Shown: positions 25,108-33,060, counted from the first letter of the stretch. The stretch is DNA of 64,000 nt from Bacteroidota bacterium (GCA_017860295.1 JAFNAS010000003.1:1-64000); one strand, 5' to 3'. Translations and numbers: made by a program. Notes: a model not told the origin generated them from the letters alone.

Positions 25108-25472
25108 ATCATCTTGAAGCAGAAATACAAGAGGCTTGTGTCCGTTGGTTTCAGTATCAGTACTCCCATATTGGGAATTTACTCTTTGCCGTTCCCAATG
25201 GAGGAAGCCGTAATAAGATAGAGGCAGTAAATCTGAAACGTCAGGGTGTTACGCCAGGCGTTTCGGATCTGATCCTCTTTCAGAAAAGAGAGACCTATGG
25301 TGCCCTTTGTATTGAAATGAAAGCCGGAAAGGGGACACAATCAGATGCTCAGAAAGTATGGCAGAAAACCGTTGAAAGGTTCGGCTATAAATATGTGATC
25401 TGCTATTCCCTTGAGGAATTTATTAATGAGGTTAATGGATATATGAATTTAGGAAGTTATGACAGAAGATGA
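25104..25472 (+). CDS. VRR-NUC domain nuclease
   Basis: A 122-residue protein covering one VRR-NUC domain. The motifs PNGGSRN, LKRQGVTPGVSDLILF (catalytic Asp) and LCIEMKAGKGTQSDAQ (ExK plus Gln) are all present. Stand-alone phage VRR-NUC enzymes are structure-selective nucleases thought to act on recombination or replication intermediates. Length is normal for the stand-alone type. Confidence 0.85.
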   Translation: MNHLEAEIQEACVRWFQYQYSHIGNLLFAVPNGGSRNKIEAVNLKRQGVTPGVSDLILFQKRETYGALCIEMKAGKGTQSDAQKVWQKTVERFGYKYVICYSLEEFINEVNGYMNLGSYDRR

Positions 25473-25611
25473 ATTAAAACAGGATGCTGAAAAGGTCGAC
25501 ATCCTAATGCATTTTTATGGTAAATGTTCGCTCTTTGAGCTACGCGCTATGCATCGGTTACTGCATATCTACAGAAGCCGGGATAAAGAGCAATTAAGAT
25601 CAAGTCTATGA
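25459..25611 (+). CDS. Small phage protein (50 aa)
   Basis: A 50-residue, helical, charged protein (MTEDELKQDAEK...HIYRSRDKEQLRSSL). It overlaps the previous gene by 14 bp and the next by 4 bp (ATGA), the same coupling seen throughout the operon, which is the main reason to accept it. Function unknown. Confidence 0.6.
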   Translation: MTEDELKQDAEKVDILMHFYGKCSLFELRAMHRLLHIYRSRDKEQLRSSL

Positions 25612-25808
25612 AAAATCTGCTGATTGTCATTATAGGGCAATTATTGTCGGATCGAAAACAGCACAATGAGGTACCCTCTCATGTGCTTTTGCTTGAACTC
25701 CAAAAAGAAGTTTATTCTCAGATATATTCGGCATTAAATGAACTGGAGGTTGAGGGTAAGATAGAAATCGGTCATACCTTAAATGACCGGTGGATAAAAT
25801 TGAAGTAA
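25608..25808 (+). CDS. Small winged-helix-like phage protein
   Basis: A 66-residue protein whose order of helices and a final beta hairpin (IYSALNELEVEGKIEIGHTLNDRWI) resembles a winged helix. It may be a small regulator. The stop codon overlaps the next start (TAATG). Confidence 0.5.
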   Translation: MKNLLIVIIGQLLSDRKQHNEVPSHVLLLELQKEVYSQIYSALNELEVEGKIEIGHTLNDRWIKLK

Positions 25809-26644
25809 TGAATTACATCGAATTAATCAATCAATTTTGGTCTTGTCATAGAGAGAATTGTTTTAGTCCAAGTGAGATAGCCTTGTATTTTCATCTATTG
25901 GATACAGCGAACTCGCTTGCATGGAAGAATCCTTTCAGGGAAGGGAATCAGGTTGCATGTGCTTCACTGGGAATAAGCGAACCTACGCTACAGCGAAGCC
26001 GGGACAGGTTGGTAAAAGCCGGATTGATAGATTACCAAAGTGGAAAGGTGAAACGAGAACTGACGGAGTATCGGATCTTAGAAGTAGGTATAAATAATTT
26101 ATACCAAAACGATACCCAAAGCAGTACCCAAAGTGATACCCAAACCGAACCCCAAAGTAATACCCAAAGCAGTGAAAATGCTTTTGACTTCAATAAACAT
26201 AAACTAAACAAGAGGGTAGATGATAAATCATCTCTTAGTGCAAACGCAGATTTGCACGCAGAGAAAATCGACTACGACAAACTTGTTGAATTTTTCAATT
26301 CTGAAACCAAAGGGGTATTTGGCAGGGTTATGATGCCATTATCAGACAAACGCCGTAAGCTTATAGCGGCGCGGATAAAAGAGCGCGGCAAAGAATCCTT
26401 TGCGGAGGCTCTCAAGAAGGCCGCAGCGAGTAATTTTCTCAGGGGTGATAACCAGCGGGGATTTACAGCGACGTTTGACTGGATAATCAAACCAACAAAT
26501 TTTGAAAAGATACTTTCAGGAAACTATGACAACAGAACCCAAAAAGATAGGGGATCTCATCAAGTCTCAGACGATGAGTTTATGCAAGCCCTCAAAGAAG
26601 GGGCTGCCCGTGGTCTCTACGAACGGGAGCGAAGCAAGCTATGA
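25808..26644 (+). CDS. Replication protein with winged helix (DnaD/helicase-loader-like)
   Basis: A 278-residue protein. Residues 1-95 form a winged helix (FSPSEIALYFHLLDTAN, SEPTLQRSRDRLVKAGLI); residues 100-125 are a TQS-rich repeat linker; residues 150-235 are a helical region with FNSETKGVFGRV and GFTATFDWIIKPTNFEKIL, a C-terminal module often seen in Bacteroidota phage replication initiators/helicase loaders. ATG 25808 is chosen for TAATG coupling; six codons upstream are also open. No helicase is encoded, so it probably recruits the host enzyme. Confidence 0.7.
   Translation: MNYIELINQFWSCHRENCFSPSEIALYFHLLDTANSLAWKNPFREGNQVACASLGISEPTLQRSRDRLVKAGLIDYQSGKVKRELTEYRILEVGINNLYQNDTQSSTQSDTQTEPQSNTQSSENAFDFNKHKLNKRVDDKSSLSANADLHAEKIDYDKLVEFFNSETKGVFGRVMMPLSDKRRKLIAARIKERGKESFAEALKKAAASNFLRGDNQRGFTATFDWIIKPTNFEKILSGNYDNRTQKDRGSHQVSDDEFMQALKEGAARGLYERERSKL
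26103..26173 (+). repeat. Degenerate 12-bp tandem repeat in the replication gene
   Basis: About five imperfect copies of a 12-base unit (TACCCAAAG plus CAG, TGA or TAA-type variants) encode the TQS/TQ linker. In a replication gene such repeats could double as an origin (iterons), as in lambda where ori lies inside gene O. Confidence 0.55.
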
Positions 26645-26993
26645 GATCAGCATATATTCCGATACGCTGACTGAGAAAGGATTGTTGGTGAATATCAACC
26701 GACTCAGAGCGGCATTTCCTAAACAATCAAGCGCATTCTTCAATTTGCTGACAGAGCGTGTAATTGCAAACGGATTTACTGATGATCGTCTAATGGACGC
26801 TATCAACCACTTGATTGATAACTTCCAGTACAAAGAGATGAATATCTCGGACATAGTGGGCTTTGACCGGAAAAGAAAGCTATATACCTACTCCGATGTG
26901 TGCAATTTGGTCACAAAAGGGTTAGCCTCATTTGAGGATTTTGAGGTGTATCGCGTAGGAAATGATGTGTTTAGAGTGAAAAGGAACGAATGA
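26526..26993 (+). CDS. Phage replication-associated hypothetical protein
   Basis: A 155-residue soluble protein. The first 40 codons overlap the preceding gene in another frame by 119 bp; a later in-frame ATG at 26574 is an alternative start. The middle (INRLRAAFPKQSSAFFNLLTERV...FTDDRLMDAINHLIDNFQYKEMNISDIV) is a helical region seen next to helicase-loader-type genes in Bacteroidota phages. Function not known. Last gene of the early operon, before a strong convergent terminator. Confidence 0.6.
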   Translation: MTTEPKKIGDLIKSQTMSLCKPSKKGLPVVSTNGSEASYEISIYSDTLTEKGLLVNINRLRAAFPKQSSAFFNLLTERVIANGFTDDRLMDAINHLIDNFQYKEMNISDIVGFDRKRKLYTYSDVCNLVTKGLASFEDFEVYRVGNDVFRVKRNE

Positions 26994-27029
26994 TAATGTG
27001 TCAAATATGTATTTCTTGAGAAAATAAAA

Positions 27030-27064
27030 ACAGGATTCAAGTATTGAGCCTGAATCCTGTAGTT
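27030..27064. terminator. Bidirectional terminator between early operon and reverse cargo operon
   Basis: Perfect 10-bp stem ACAGGATTCA (27030-27039) / TGAATCCTGT (27051-27060), with A-rich sequence on the left and TTT on the right. It separates the rightward early genes from the leftward HNH operon. Confidence 0.75.
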
Positions 27065-27097
27065 TACCGTTTACACAAAATTTTGGATAGTCCCATT

Positions 27098-27283
27098 TTA
27101 TTCATCAATTTCTAAAGCATCTTCATGAAATTCATCTCTATTGACTTTACCATCAGAATACCAAGATACATGTACGAATCCAGTTTCTTGTGTTCCATTT
27201 AAATTCATCGAGATATCTGATACTGTCATAGTTGGACTGCCTGATTTGAGAGCAACTTGATCTCCAATTTTAAACTTTCCCAT
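27098..27283 (-). CDS. DUF2158 (YodC-like) small protein
   Basis: A 61-residue protein with F-x-GDQVALKSGSPTMTVSDI and VSWYSDGKVNRDEF, the pattern of DUF2158/YodC small beta proteins. These are stand-alone SH3-like barrels of unknown function, common in mobile elements. Last gene of a four-gene leftward operon; 76 bp separate it from the DUF4145-like gene. Confidence 0.7.
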   Translation of the reverse strand: MGKFKIGDQVALKSGSPTMTVSDISMNLNGTQETGFVHVSWYSDGKVNRDEFHEDALEIDE

Positions 27284-27359
27284 AATTATTCTATTAAATT
27301 ATCCCTACTCTTTGGATTTTCGGGTACTTCCTTTTTATAAATAATTCTCGTTTTGTTTG

Positions 27360-27962
27360 TTATTGCTTTTGCTCTTTTGTTTTTTCAATACCTTGGTTTA
27401 CTTTGTTAGGGAGCACATAAATGAATTCTGCAAGTGCTTGAGCAAACTCAACAATGCGTTTAGCATCCTCTTCATTTGGCAATGCAGCATCTGCATCCGC
27501 ATGTCGTTGGTCATTTGCTTCAAGTCTTATTTGATGTGCCCATTGAGCCATGCCTTCCGTTATTAAATGGTCAGTTGCTGCATCCTGTATTTTTGTGTAT
27601 AGACTTCCTTTGCCAAATCCTTTTTCTTGCAACATCGCATCTATCGCACTGGCAGCTAACATTATTGATCCAGCTGGCGCATGAATTGTTTCTATTGCTT
27701 GTTGCAAAAATTGTTTTGCTTTTTCTGGAATACAGTCTTCAACAATCTGGGGTTGAGGGAAGATTTCTAAAGCAATATCAGAACTTCGGTATTTACTAGC
27801 TAATGTTACACCTCCGCAATTTGAACATACATAATTACACCATATTCTTTCGTTTTGGTCATTTGCATCTGTTGTTGCAAATTGATGTTGGAGATATATG
27901 TTAGGGCTGGCTATGTTACAATGTGGGCATCTTTTAAGATTCAATGTATTGGTTAATTTCAT
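27360..27962 (-). CDS. DUF4145-like protein with N-terminal zinc ribbon
   Basis: A 200-residue soluble protein. Residues 12-50 have two CxxC knuckles (CPHC, CSNC). Residues 80-170 match the helical DUF4145 domain (ASAIDAMLQEKG, then an ITEGMAQWAHQIRLEANDQRHAD segment with the Arg, Asn and His positions typical of the family). DUF4145 domains occur in restriction, HEPN-like and other defence-linked proteins. The His in NDQRHAD may be part of a HEPN-type Rx4-6H site, which would suggest RNase activity; that is inference. Two bp after the small repeat protein gene. Confidence 0.68.
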   Translation of the reverse strand: MKLTNTLNLKRCPHCNIASPNIYLQHQFATTDANDQNERIWCNYVCSNCGGVTLASKYRSSDIALEIFPQPQIVEDCIPEKAKQFLQQAIETIHAPAGSIMLAASAIDAMLQEKGFGKGSLYTKIQDAATDHLITEGMAQWAHQIRLEANDQRHADADAALPNEEDAKRIVEFAQALAEFIYVLPNKVNQGIEKTKEQKQ

Positions 27963-27964
27963 AA

Positions 27965-28216
27965 TTACTTCTTGTTTTTTTGAGAAAGTGCACTTCCAGC
28001 AATTGATTTTGATTTTGCAGAAAATCGGTTGTCGTTCAATATCTTGGATGCGGTGGAAGCAACCTTAGAAGATGTAACTTTACTCGGTGTTTTTGTTTGA
28101 GATAATACACTACCAGCAACAATCTTTGTAGATTTACTGGATGTTGCAGAATCTAGTACTTTAGCTGCCGTCTTTGCCACTTTAGAAGACGTTACTTTAG
28201 GTGAATTTTTTGCCAT
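27965..28216 (-). CDS. Small basic protein made of two internal repeats
   Basis: An 83-residue Ser/Lys/Ala-rich protein with two tandem 38-residue units: KVTSSKVAKTAAKVL...AGSVLSQ and KVTSSKVASTASKIL...AGSALSQ. Proteins of this repeat type are widespread in bacteria, often near mobile or conflict genes (recollection, not verified here); function unknown. It lies 8 bp after the HNH gene and 2 bp before the DUF4145-like gene, so the operon produces it together with the nuclease. High basicity suggests nucleic-acid binding. Confidence 0.65.
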   Translation of the reverse strand: MAKNSPKVTSSKVAKTAAKVLDSATSSKSTKIVAGSVLSQTKTPSKVTSSKVASTASKILNDNRFSAKSKSIAGSALSQKNKK

Positions 28217-28224
28217 GTGAATAA

Positions 28225-28623
28225 TTATTTTTCAATTGGTATTTTTTGTAAGTATTTGTTATCAAAATAAATAGCTTTAAGCTTCTTGATAAATTCATCT
28301 TTAAAATACCAAGATTGCTCTTTTTTTATATTTGTCATCCCATCATAAGTATATGAAGTCATAAAGTCTGGAAAATCATCACTTTTCTTATCATTATTGC
28401 CCCATTGCATTGCTTGTAAATTCAGAGGGCTTTCATCTCCTCCCTTTCTTTCTGGAAATTTATGATCAATCTGCCAACCATAAATGCTATCGGTATTTCC
28501 ATATTCGGTTCGCTTAATTAAAGCTCCAGCCATATCTTGTTTATATTCAGATTCTTTTTTGCCTACGACGGGTTTAGCTTTACTCCATACTGATTCAATT
28601 TCTTCATCTGTGAAATTAGCCAT
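28225..28623 (-). CDS. HNH nuclease
   Basis: A 132-residue protein with an HNH/beta-beta-alpha-metal core: GWQIDHKFPERKGGDESPLN (Asp-His pair), then LQAMQWGNNDKKSDDFP with the Asn and the closing N-x-x-K. Upstream residues 1-50 are charged and helical. Unlike phage packaging HNH proteins it is not next to the terminase in the same direction; it heads a leftward four-gene operon. Target is unknown: DNA nicking in defence or homing are both possible. Confidence 0.78.
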   Translation of the reverse strand: MANFTDEEIESVWSKAKPVVGKKESEYKQDMAGALIKRTEYGNTDSIYGWQIDHKFPERKGGDESPLNLQAMQWGNNDKKSDDFPDFMTSYTYDGMTNIKKEQSWYFKDEFIKKLKAIYFDNKYLQKIPIEK

Positions 28624-29011
28624 GATAGTGAAATTAAAAGTTAATAATTATTGTTAGTAAAAAAGTCATGTAATCACGAGTATATGGCGTTAGTTTTAAA
28701 TTGATTATGAGTATTTATTGACGTTGTAATGAAAAAAAATATGTGCGAAATTTAGAATGTATTTATTAAATAACAAAATTTATATAGGATTTTTTTTGGT
28801 CAAGATATAAAAAAGTGTCTGTGTCGTTAAAAAATCTGACATTTTTAAACCATTTGTTTGATCTAATTAACTGACACATTGTGTAATGCGCATACGATTA
28901 CTTTGTCTTTATTTCTTTGATAATTCATTGATGCAACGGCTTTTTATTTTTAATCTGATAACAAGTGTGGTAATTAGATGGTATATTTGAAGATAGATCT
29001 ATCATTATGAA
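28624..29011. other. Intergenic region upstream of the HNH operon; contains repeat copy A promoter
   Basis: AT-rich. On the minus strand TAACTTTT near 28640-28650 is a weak -7 candidate for the HNH operon. From about 28828 the sequence is a diverged copy of the region at 29424 onward, including a TATATTTG -7 element at 28982-28989 on the plus strand. No gene seen before 29012. Confidence 0.45.
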
Positions 29012-29148
29012 GTCCAACAATGCGATTCAATTTTTCAAAGGCTACGTACATGATTTATCCAAAAACATGAAGCTGTAGCCTCCTTGCTTGAGGCTGCCAA
29101 TAACTAATGAAATAATTCTTTGATAGAATCAAGGAATATTGTAATTTT
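28828..29148 (+). repeat. Diverged duplication, copy A
   Basis: Similar in order and sequence to 29424-29812: shared blocks AAA..TCTGAC, TTTCTTTGATAA.TCATTGA, GGTATATTTG.AGAT, CAA.AATG.GATTC and TAGCCTCCTTGCTTGA. Copy A is shorter and its coding part is broken. Confidence 0.65.
29012..29142 (+). pseudogene. Broken paralogue of the gene at 29659
   Basis: In the frame QQCDSIFQRLRT-stop-FIQKHEAVASLLEAANN-stop it matches KQCDSILRRPRARFSPKYEAIASLLEVASN of the protein at 29659. Two stop codons disrupt it, and the sequence corresponding to FIESRNI follows at 29122-29142. A formerly functional duplicate. Confidence 0.7.
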
Positions 29149-29171
29149 GAATTATCTGAAGAATATAAACT

Positions 29172-29381
29172 ATGAAAAAGCTAAGACAACGAGACCTTGG
29201 TAAGCGTATGGTCTGTGCCCGTAGTTTTGGGTTTCAATCTGGTTTGCAGATTTTGGTTGATCCTAACCTTACGGATGAAGAAATAGTAGCCAGACTTGAA
29301 AAACGGTTGCAGCCAAACCAGGTGCCAGATAATCAGCGGAAGCGATTGGTAGGAAAAGCTGCGTATTCAAAGAAAGGATAA
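29172..29381 (+). CDS. Small phage hypothetical protein
   Basis: A 69-residue basic protein (MKKLRQRDLGKRM...; DPNLTDEEIVARLEKRL). No family recognised. It lies just after the broken paralogue and may be transcribed from the same -7 element at 28982-28989. Confidence 0.5.
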   Translation: MKKLRQRDLGKRMVCARSFGFQSGLQILVDPNLTDEEIVARLEKRLQPNQVPDNQRKRLVGKAAYSKKG

Positions 29382-29423
29382 TGAATGCATGTCACGAAAA
29401 AGCAACATTAAACAGAGTAGCAT

Positions 29424-29812
29424 AAATCACGAAAAAGTCTGACGATTCTCATCGATTGTTCTTGATATAGAGGTGTGAGATCTTGCTAACCAAATCGATA
29501 GTTTGTAAGCCATTGTTTCTTTGATAACTCATTGAAATGATGGCTTTTGTTTTGCTTGTTTGTGAGATGTGTATTACAATTGCAATAACGAATGTGAAAC
29601 GTTTAATGTGTTGTTAGTCTGATAATTAAGTGGTATATTTGGAGATAAAATCAGTATTATGAGAGTCTTTAATAAGAAAGCCAAACAATGTGATTCTATT
29701 CTACGAAGACCGCGTGCACGATTTTCCCCTAAATATGAAGCTATAGCCTCCTTGCTTGAAGTTGCCAGTAACTCAGAACGTAATTCTTTTATAGAATCAA
29801 GGAATATATCGC
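29424..29812 (+). repeat. Diverged duplication, copy B
   Basis: Counterpart of 28828-29148. It contains the intact promoter TATATTTG (29634-29641) with TTG at 29611-29613 (20-bp spacing), and the first 50 codons of the gene at 29659. Copy B carries about 60 extra bases at around 29550-29610. Confidence 0.65.
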
Positions 29813-30009
29813 TTCAAGCAGTTAAGCGGGCTATAGATTGTATCCTGAATGAACCCGTAGATCATTCTCCTGCATGTAATCATGAATTTGAAGCAGTATA
29901 TGAATCAGATGCTAATAGAACAGCTTGCAAGACTCGTTGTAGTAAATGTGGATATGAACCTATCTCGGTACATGTTCATGCTCATGGGGAAAGGTACTGT
30001 GACGATTAA
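29659..30009 (+). CDS. Phage protein with C-terminal zinc-finger-like motif
   Basis: A 116-residue protein; residues 1-70 are basic and helical (CDSILRRPRARFSPKYEAIASLLE), residues 75-112 carry CNHEFEAVY...CKTRCSKCGYE...HVHAHGERYC, with at least four Cys and several His that could hold zinc. No family recognised. A truncated duplicate lies 650 bp upstream. It precedes the terminase operon and may regulate it, but that is a guess. Confidence 0.55.
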   Translation: MRVFNKKAKQCDSILRRPRARFSPKYEAIASLLEVASNSERNSFIESRNISLQAVKRAIDCILNEPVDHSPACNHEFEAVYESDANRTACKTRCSKCGYEPISVHVHAHGERYCDD

Positions 30010-30047
30010 GTGACTCAATGGCAATGCGTTGCACACCCCGATCTTTA

Positions 30048-30099
30048 TAGTTTTGAGCGATTTTTTATTTTTGCATACATTGCATACATCTGCATACAA
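30048..30099 (+). promoter_or_regulatory. Terminase operon promoter and triple TGCATACA repeat
   Basis: TAGTTTTG at 30048-30055 fits the -7 consensus. Three direct copies of TGCATACAT/TGCATACAA start at 30072, 30081 and 30091, directly before the small terminase ATG at 30112. They lie in the predicted 5' leader. In lambda, the small terminase subunit binds repeated R sites in cosB just before its own gene, so these may be packaging recognition sites or operators. Confidence 0.6.
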
Positions 30100-30111
30100 A
30101 AACTGAAATTT

Positions 30112-30714
30112 ATGATATATTCAGTTGTTGAGCTATCCAAACATTTGGGGATTTCGAGAGGGGCTATTTATAGCTATGCCAAAAGGGGAGACATTGTTTT
30201 AGTAAACGGAAAATTCAATACAGATAACCCTACAAATTCTGAGTATTTGAAACTTCGGGAAGAAAGCAAAAAAGAGATTGAAACGGAATTGTCGGTCATA
30301 GGAGGAAACCCAGAAAAAAAGAGACCAACCAAGAAGATTCAATCGGAAGATGAAGCAGCGAAAGAATTTGCGGAGGTCTTAACTGGTGTGGAGATTAAGA
30401 AACTCAAGGCCAAGAAGACAAAGGAGGAAGTTAAGTTTTTAAGACTTCGCAATGAGAAGTTAGAGGGCTCTTTGATTCCAACCGATTTAGTCGGAAGAGC
30501 TGTTGCTGAAGTAGTAGTCCGCTATAAAACATCTTTTGTTCAAAATGTAGATCAACTATTGAGAGATTTTGCCAATGAGAACTCCGTAGACAATTCGAAA
30601 CTAACCAGTGTACTTGCAAAGCTTACCATTCTTGCCAATGAAGTAAGTGAACGTGCAGATATTGAGGCAAAGATTGCCATCGAAAATAGTTTATCCGAAT
30701 CGATGATTAAATGA
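30112..30714 (+). CDS. Terminase small subunit (Nu1-like)
   Basis: A 200-residue protein. Residues 1-40 are a winged helix-turn-helix (SVVELSKHLGISRGAIYSYAKRG) of the DNA-packaging Nu1 type; residues 45-125 are charged and coiled (KKLKAKKTKEEVKFLRLRNEKLEG); the C-terminus is helical and probably oligomerises or binds the large subunit. ATG 30112 is chosen since the upstream frame runs over the promoter and repeats. Overlaps the large subunit gene by 4 bp. Confidence 0.8.
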   Translation: MIYSVVELSKHLGISRGAIYSYAKRGDIVLVNGKFNTDNPTNSEYLKLREESKKEIETELSVIGGNPEKKRPTKKIQSEDEAAKEFAEVLTGVEIKKLKAKKTKEEVKFLRLRNEKLEGSLIPTDLVGRAVAEVVVRYKTSFVQNVDQLLRDFANENSVDNSKLTSVLAKLTILANEVSERADIEAKIAIENSLSESMIK

Positions 30715-32684
30715 AACAACTTGACGACATATTTTCTTTGTTTCATACACATATCACTACTGAACAGCCATCGGAATGGGCAGAACAAAACCGTGTCCTT
30801 ACCTCTGAAGTTACTGCCTTTCCGGGAAAAGCTTCACTAGATCGCTTCCCATATTGGAAAGAACCATTAAACCGATTATCTCCAGATGATCCGGCTCGTA
30901 TAATTACTATCATGGGCGGTGCTCAGATAGGCAAGTCAACGAACTTTATAGAATCAGGAATTGGCTACATCATAAAGAACCATCCGGGTAATATCATTCT
31001 TACGTCAGCTGATAAAGAACTCTCCAAGGGTCAGATGGCAAAGAAAATTGACCAGATGATTGCAAATTCTGGACTTGCGTATCTTATCCGACCAAATACT
31101 ATCAAAAAGAAAAATCTAAAAACCGGAGATACTGATAGTATGAAGGAGTTTCCGGGTGGTTCTTTGATGGCGCAATCCATCAAGGCGGTAGACAAAATAC
31201 GACAGAACTCATTTCGTTATGGATTCTTTGATGATTTTGAAGCAGCCGTACGTTCTGAAAAACAAGCAGGTGATGTATCAGATTTACTCCTAATGCGTTT
31301 CAACTCCTTCAAGGATAAGATGAAGGTTTGTTTTATTTCTACACCTGAAATCAAGCAAACATCTCTTATAGAGCCATCTTTTTATAACGGGGATCAACGA
31401 TATTATTTCATGCCATGCCCATGCTGTGGCAAGCCTATCCGATTTGAATGGTTTGTTAAATTAGAAAATGAAAAAGAACATGCCGGGGTAGTCTTTGAGA
31501 AAGACGATCACAATAATCTAATAGAAGAATCTGTCGGTTATGTTTGCCCTGAATGCCGTAATTTTTTTACGGAAAAGCATAAAAAGGAAATGTTGGCTAA
31601 TGGGCAATGGGTATCAACGGGGATAGCAAGTCGCCCCGATTGGTTTAGCTATCATATTTCAGGTTTGTATTCGCCCCCTGGATTTTTCGACTGGACTCAT
31701 CATGCGCGTCAGTGGCTTAAGATTTTTCCGAATGCTGGTATTGTAAAAGAAAGACAATTACAGGTTTTTAAAAATCTTGTATTGGGAGAAACTTATGAAG
31801 AAAAAAAGAAGGAAGTCAATGCCCTATTGATCTCTCGCAATACTCGTGATTATGAAATCGGGATAATCCCAAACAATCTGTCGGTGCGTGATGGTAATGG
31901 AAAGATAGTTCTGCTTACTTGTGCGTGTGATTTGAACGGTATGGAAGAAGATGCGCGGCTTGATTATGAGATTCTTGCCCATTCGGTGAGCGGTACAACC
32001 TATTCAATAGATCATGGCAGCATAGGAACCTTTCAAAGAGGACTGAGTGAAGAACAGCGCGAGAAAAGAAGTTACTTTCACGGGGTACCTAATTCTGTAT
32101 GGGATGAATTTAAAGAAATTATCTCAAGAGAATATCCTAATCAGGATGGGGAGGTGATGAAAATAGCCATTACAGGTGTCGACACCGGATTTTTTACCCA
32201 ATTAGGGTATCAATTCGTGGATCAACAAAGTGTTTCTATTGTTGTTAGCTTGAAAGGTGATAGTGAAGAAAAGAAGAGGCCCGTGAGTGCAGATACTCCG
32301 TTTTTCAAGGAAGGGAAAGAACGTCCTAACCTATACTTGGTACAGTCTAATCAGATAAAAGATACTCTATCCGAACTTATGAAACTCAAATACAGCAAAG
32401 GTTATCCCCAGCCAGCTGGATTTATGAATTATCCCACACCAAGTGAAGGAAAATACACATATCAATATTTCGAGCAATACGAGGGGGAGCAACGGAATCC
32501 TATCTTGAGTGCAAATGGGATAGAAATAGCGTATCAATGGCAAAAGAAAACACAACAGTCCAAGAATCACTTTTGGGACTGTCGTGTGTATAATCTAGCG
32601 TTAAGAGATATTTTTGTTAAGGTGGTTTCTAAATCAATTGGAAAACCTATCTCATGGGCTGATTTTTGTGCGTTAATCAATTAA
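30711..32684 (+). CDS. Terminase large subunit (GpA family)
   Basis: A 657-residue DNA packaging motor of the lambda GpA family. ATPase: Walker A GGAQIGKST at about 67-75, Walker B YGFFDDFEA at about 170. A zinc-binding insertion follows with CPCCGKP and CPECRNF. The nuclease domain starts near residue 400 (VLLTCACDLNGMEEDARL, then a TGVDTGFFT metal-binding Asp). GpA motors usually make cos ends. Length is typical. Confidence 0.92.
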   Translation: MKQLDDIFSLFHTHITTEQPSEWAEQNRVLTSEVTAFPGKASLDRFPYWKEPLNRLSPDDPARIITIMGGAQIGKSTNFIESGIGYIIKNHPGNIILTSADKELSKGQMAKKIDQMIANSGLAYLIRPNTIKKKNLKTGDTDSMKEFPGGSLMAQSIKAVDKIRQNSFRYGFFDDFEAAVRSEKQAGDVSDLLLMRFNSFKDKMKVCFISTPEIKQTSLIEPSFYNGDQRYYFMPCPCCGKPIRFEWFVKLENEKEHAGVVFEKDDHNNLIEESVGYVCPECRNFFTEKHKKEMLANGQWVSTGIASRPDWFSYHISGLYSPPGFFDWTHHARQWLKIFPNAGIVKERQLQVFKNLVLGETYEEKKKEVNALLISRNTRDYEIGIIPNNLSVRDGNGKIVLLTCACDLNGMEEDARLDYEILAHSVSGTTYSIDHGSIGTFQRGLSEEQREKRSYFHGVPNSVWDEFKEIISREYPNQDGEVMKIAITGVDTGFFTQLGYQFVDQQSVSIVVSLKGDSEEKKRPVSADTPFFKEGKERPNLYLVQSNQIKDTLSELMKLKYSKGYPQPAGFMNYPTPSEGKYTYQYFEQYEGEQRNPILSANGIEIAYQWQKKTQQSKNHFWDCRVYNLALRDIFVKVVSKSIGKPISWADFCALIN

Positions 32685-32695
32685 ATATCAAAGAT

Positions 32696-32935
32696 ATGAC
32701 AGTGTATGAACTTGCAACGGAAATGATCGGGGATAATGCTAAATTACTCGAAGATAACGGTCTGATAAATAGAACTCTAAGTCATCAAATGTTTGTTTAT
32801 TCTCAATATAGTCAACTCATTGAAAGTGGGCTTCCTAGAATGCAGGCATATACTGAGATCTCTTTGAGATACTATATGTCTGAAGATTCAGTAAAGTCTA
32901 TTGTATCCAAATTTAAAAAAGAGATCGCCATGTAA
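32696..32935 (+). CDS. Small phage hypothetical protein after terminase
   Basis: A 79-residue helical protein (MTVYELATEMIGDNAKLLED...; YMSEDSVKSIVSKFKKEI), likely a small DNA-binding or accessory packaging protein. ATG 32696 is preferred to an upstream in-frame start inside the terminase gene. Followed by a terminator. Confidence 0.55.
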   Translation: MTVYELATEMIGDNAKLLEDNGLINRTLSHQMFVYSQYSQLIESGLPRMQAYTEISLRYYMSEDSVKSIVSKFKKEIAM

Positions 32936-32957
32936 ATTCCATTTTCCTCTTGATTAT

Positions 32958-32987
32958 AGCCACTCAAAAATTGGGTGGCTTTTTTTA
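32958..32987 (+). terminator. Terminator after the terminase operon
   Basis: 8-bp stem AGCCACTC (32958-32965) / GGGTGGCT (32973-32980) with a 7-base loop and seven T residues. Confidence 0.82.
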
Positions 32988-33035
32988 TGCCTATTCTGGT
33001 ATTTTTTTCTACCAACAGACTAGCCGTCACTAAAA

Positions 33036-33043
33036 TACCTTTG
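33036..33043 (+). promoter_or_regulatory. Promoter of the head/tail structural operon
   Basis: TACCTTTG matches the -7 element TAnnTTTG, between the terminase-operon terminator and the gpW-like gene (ATG 33061). It implies the structural genes have their own start. Confidence 0.55.
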
Positions 33044-33060
33044 TTACAAATACAGTAGTA

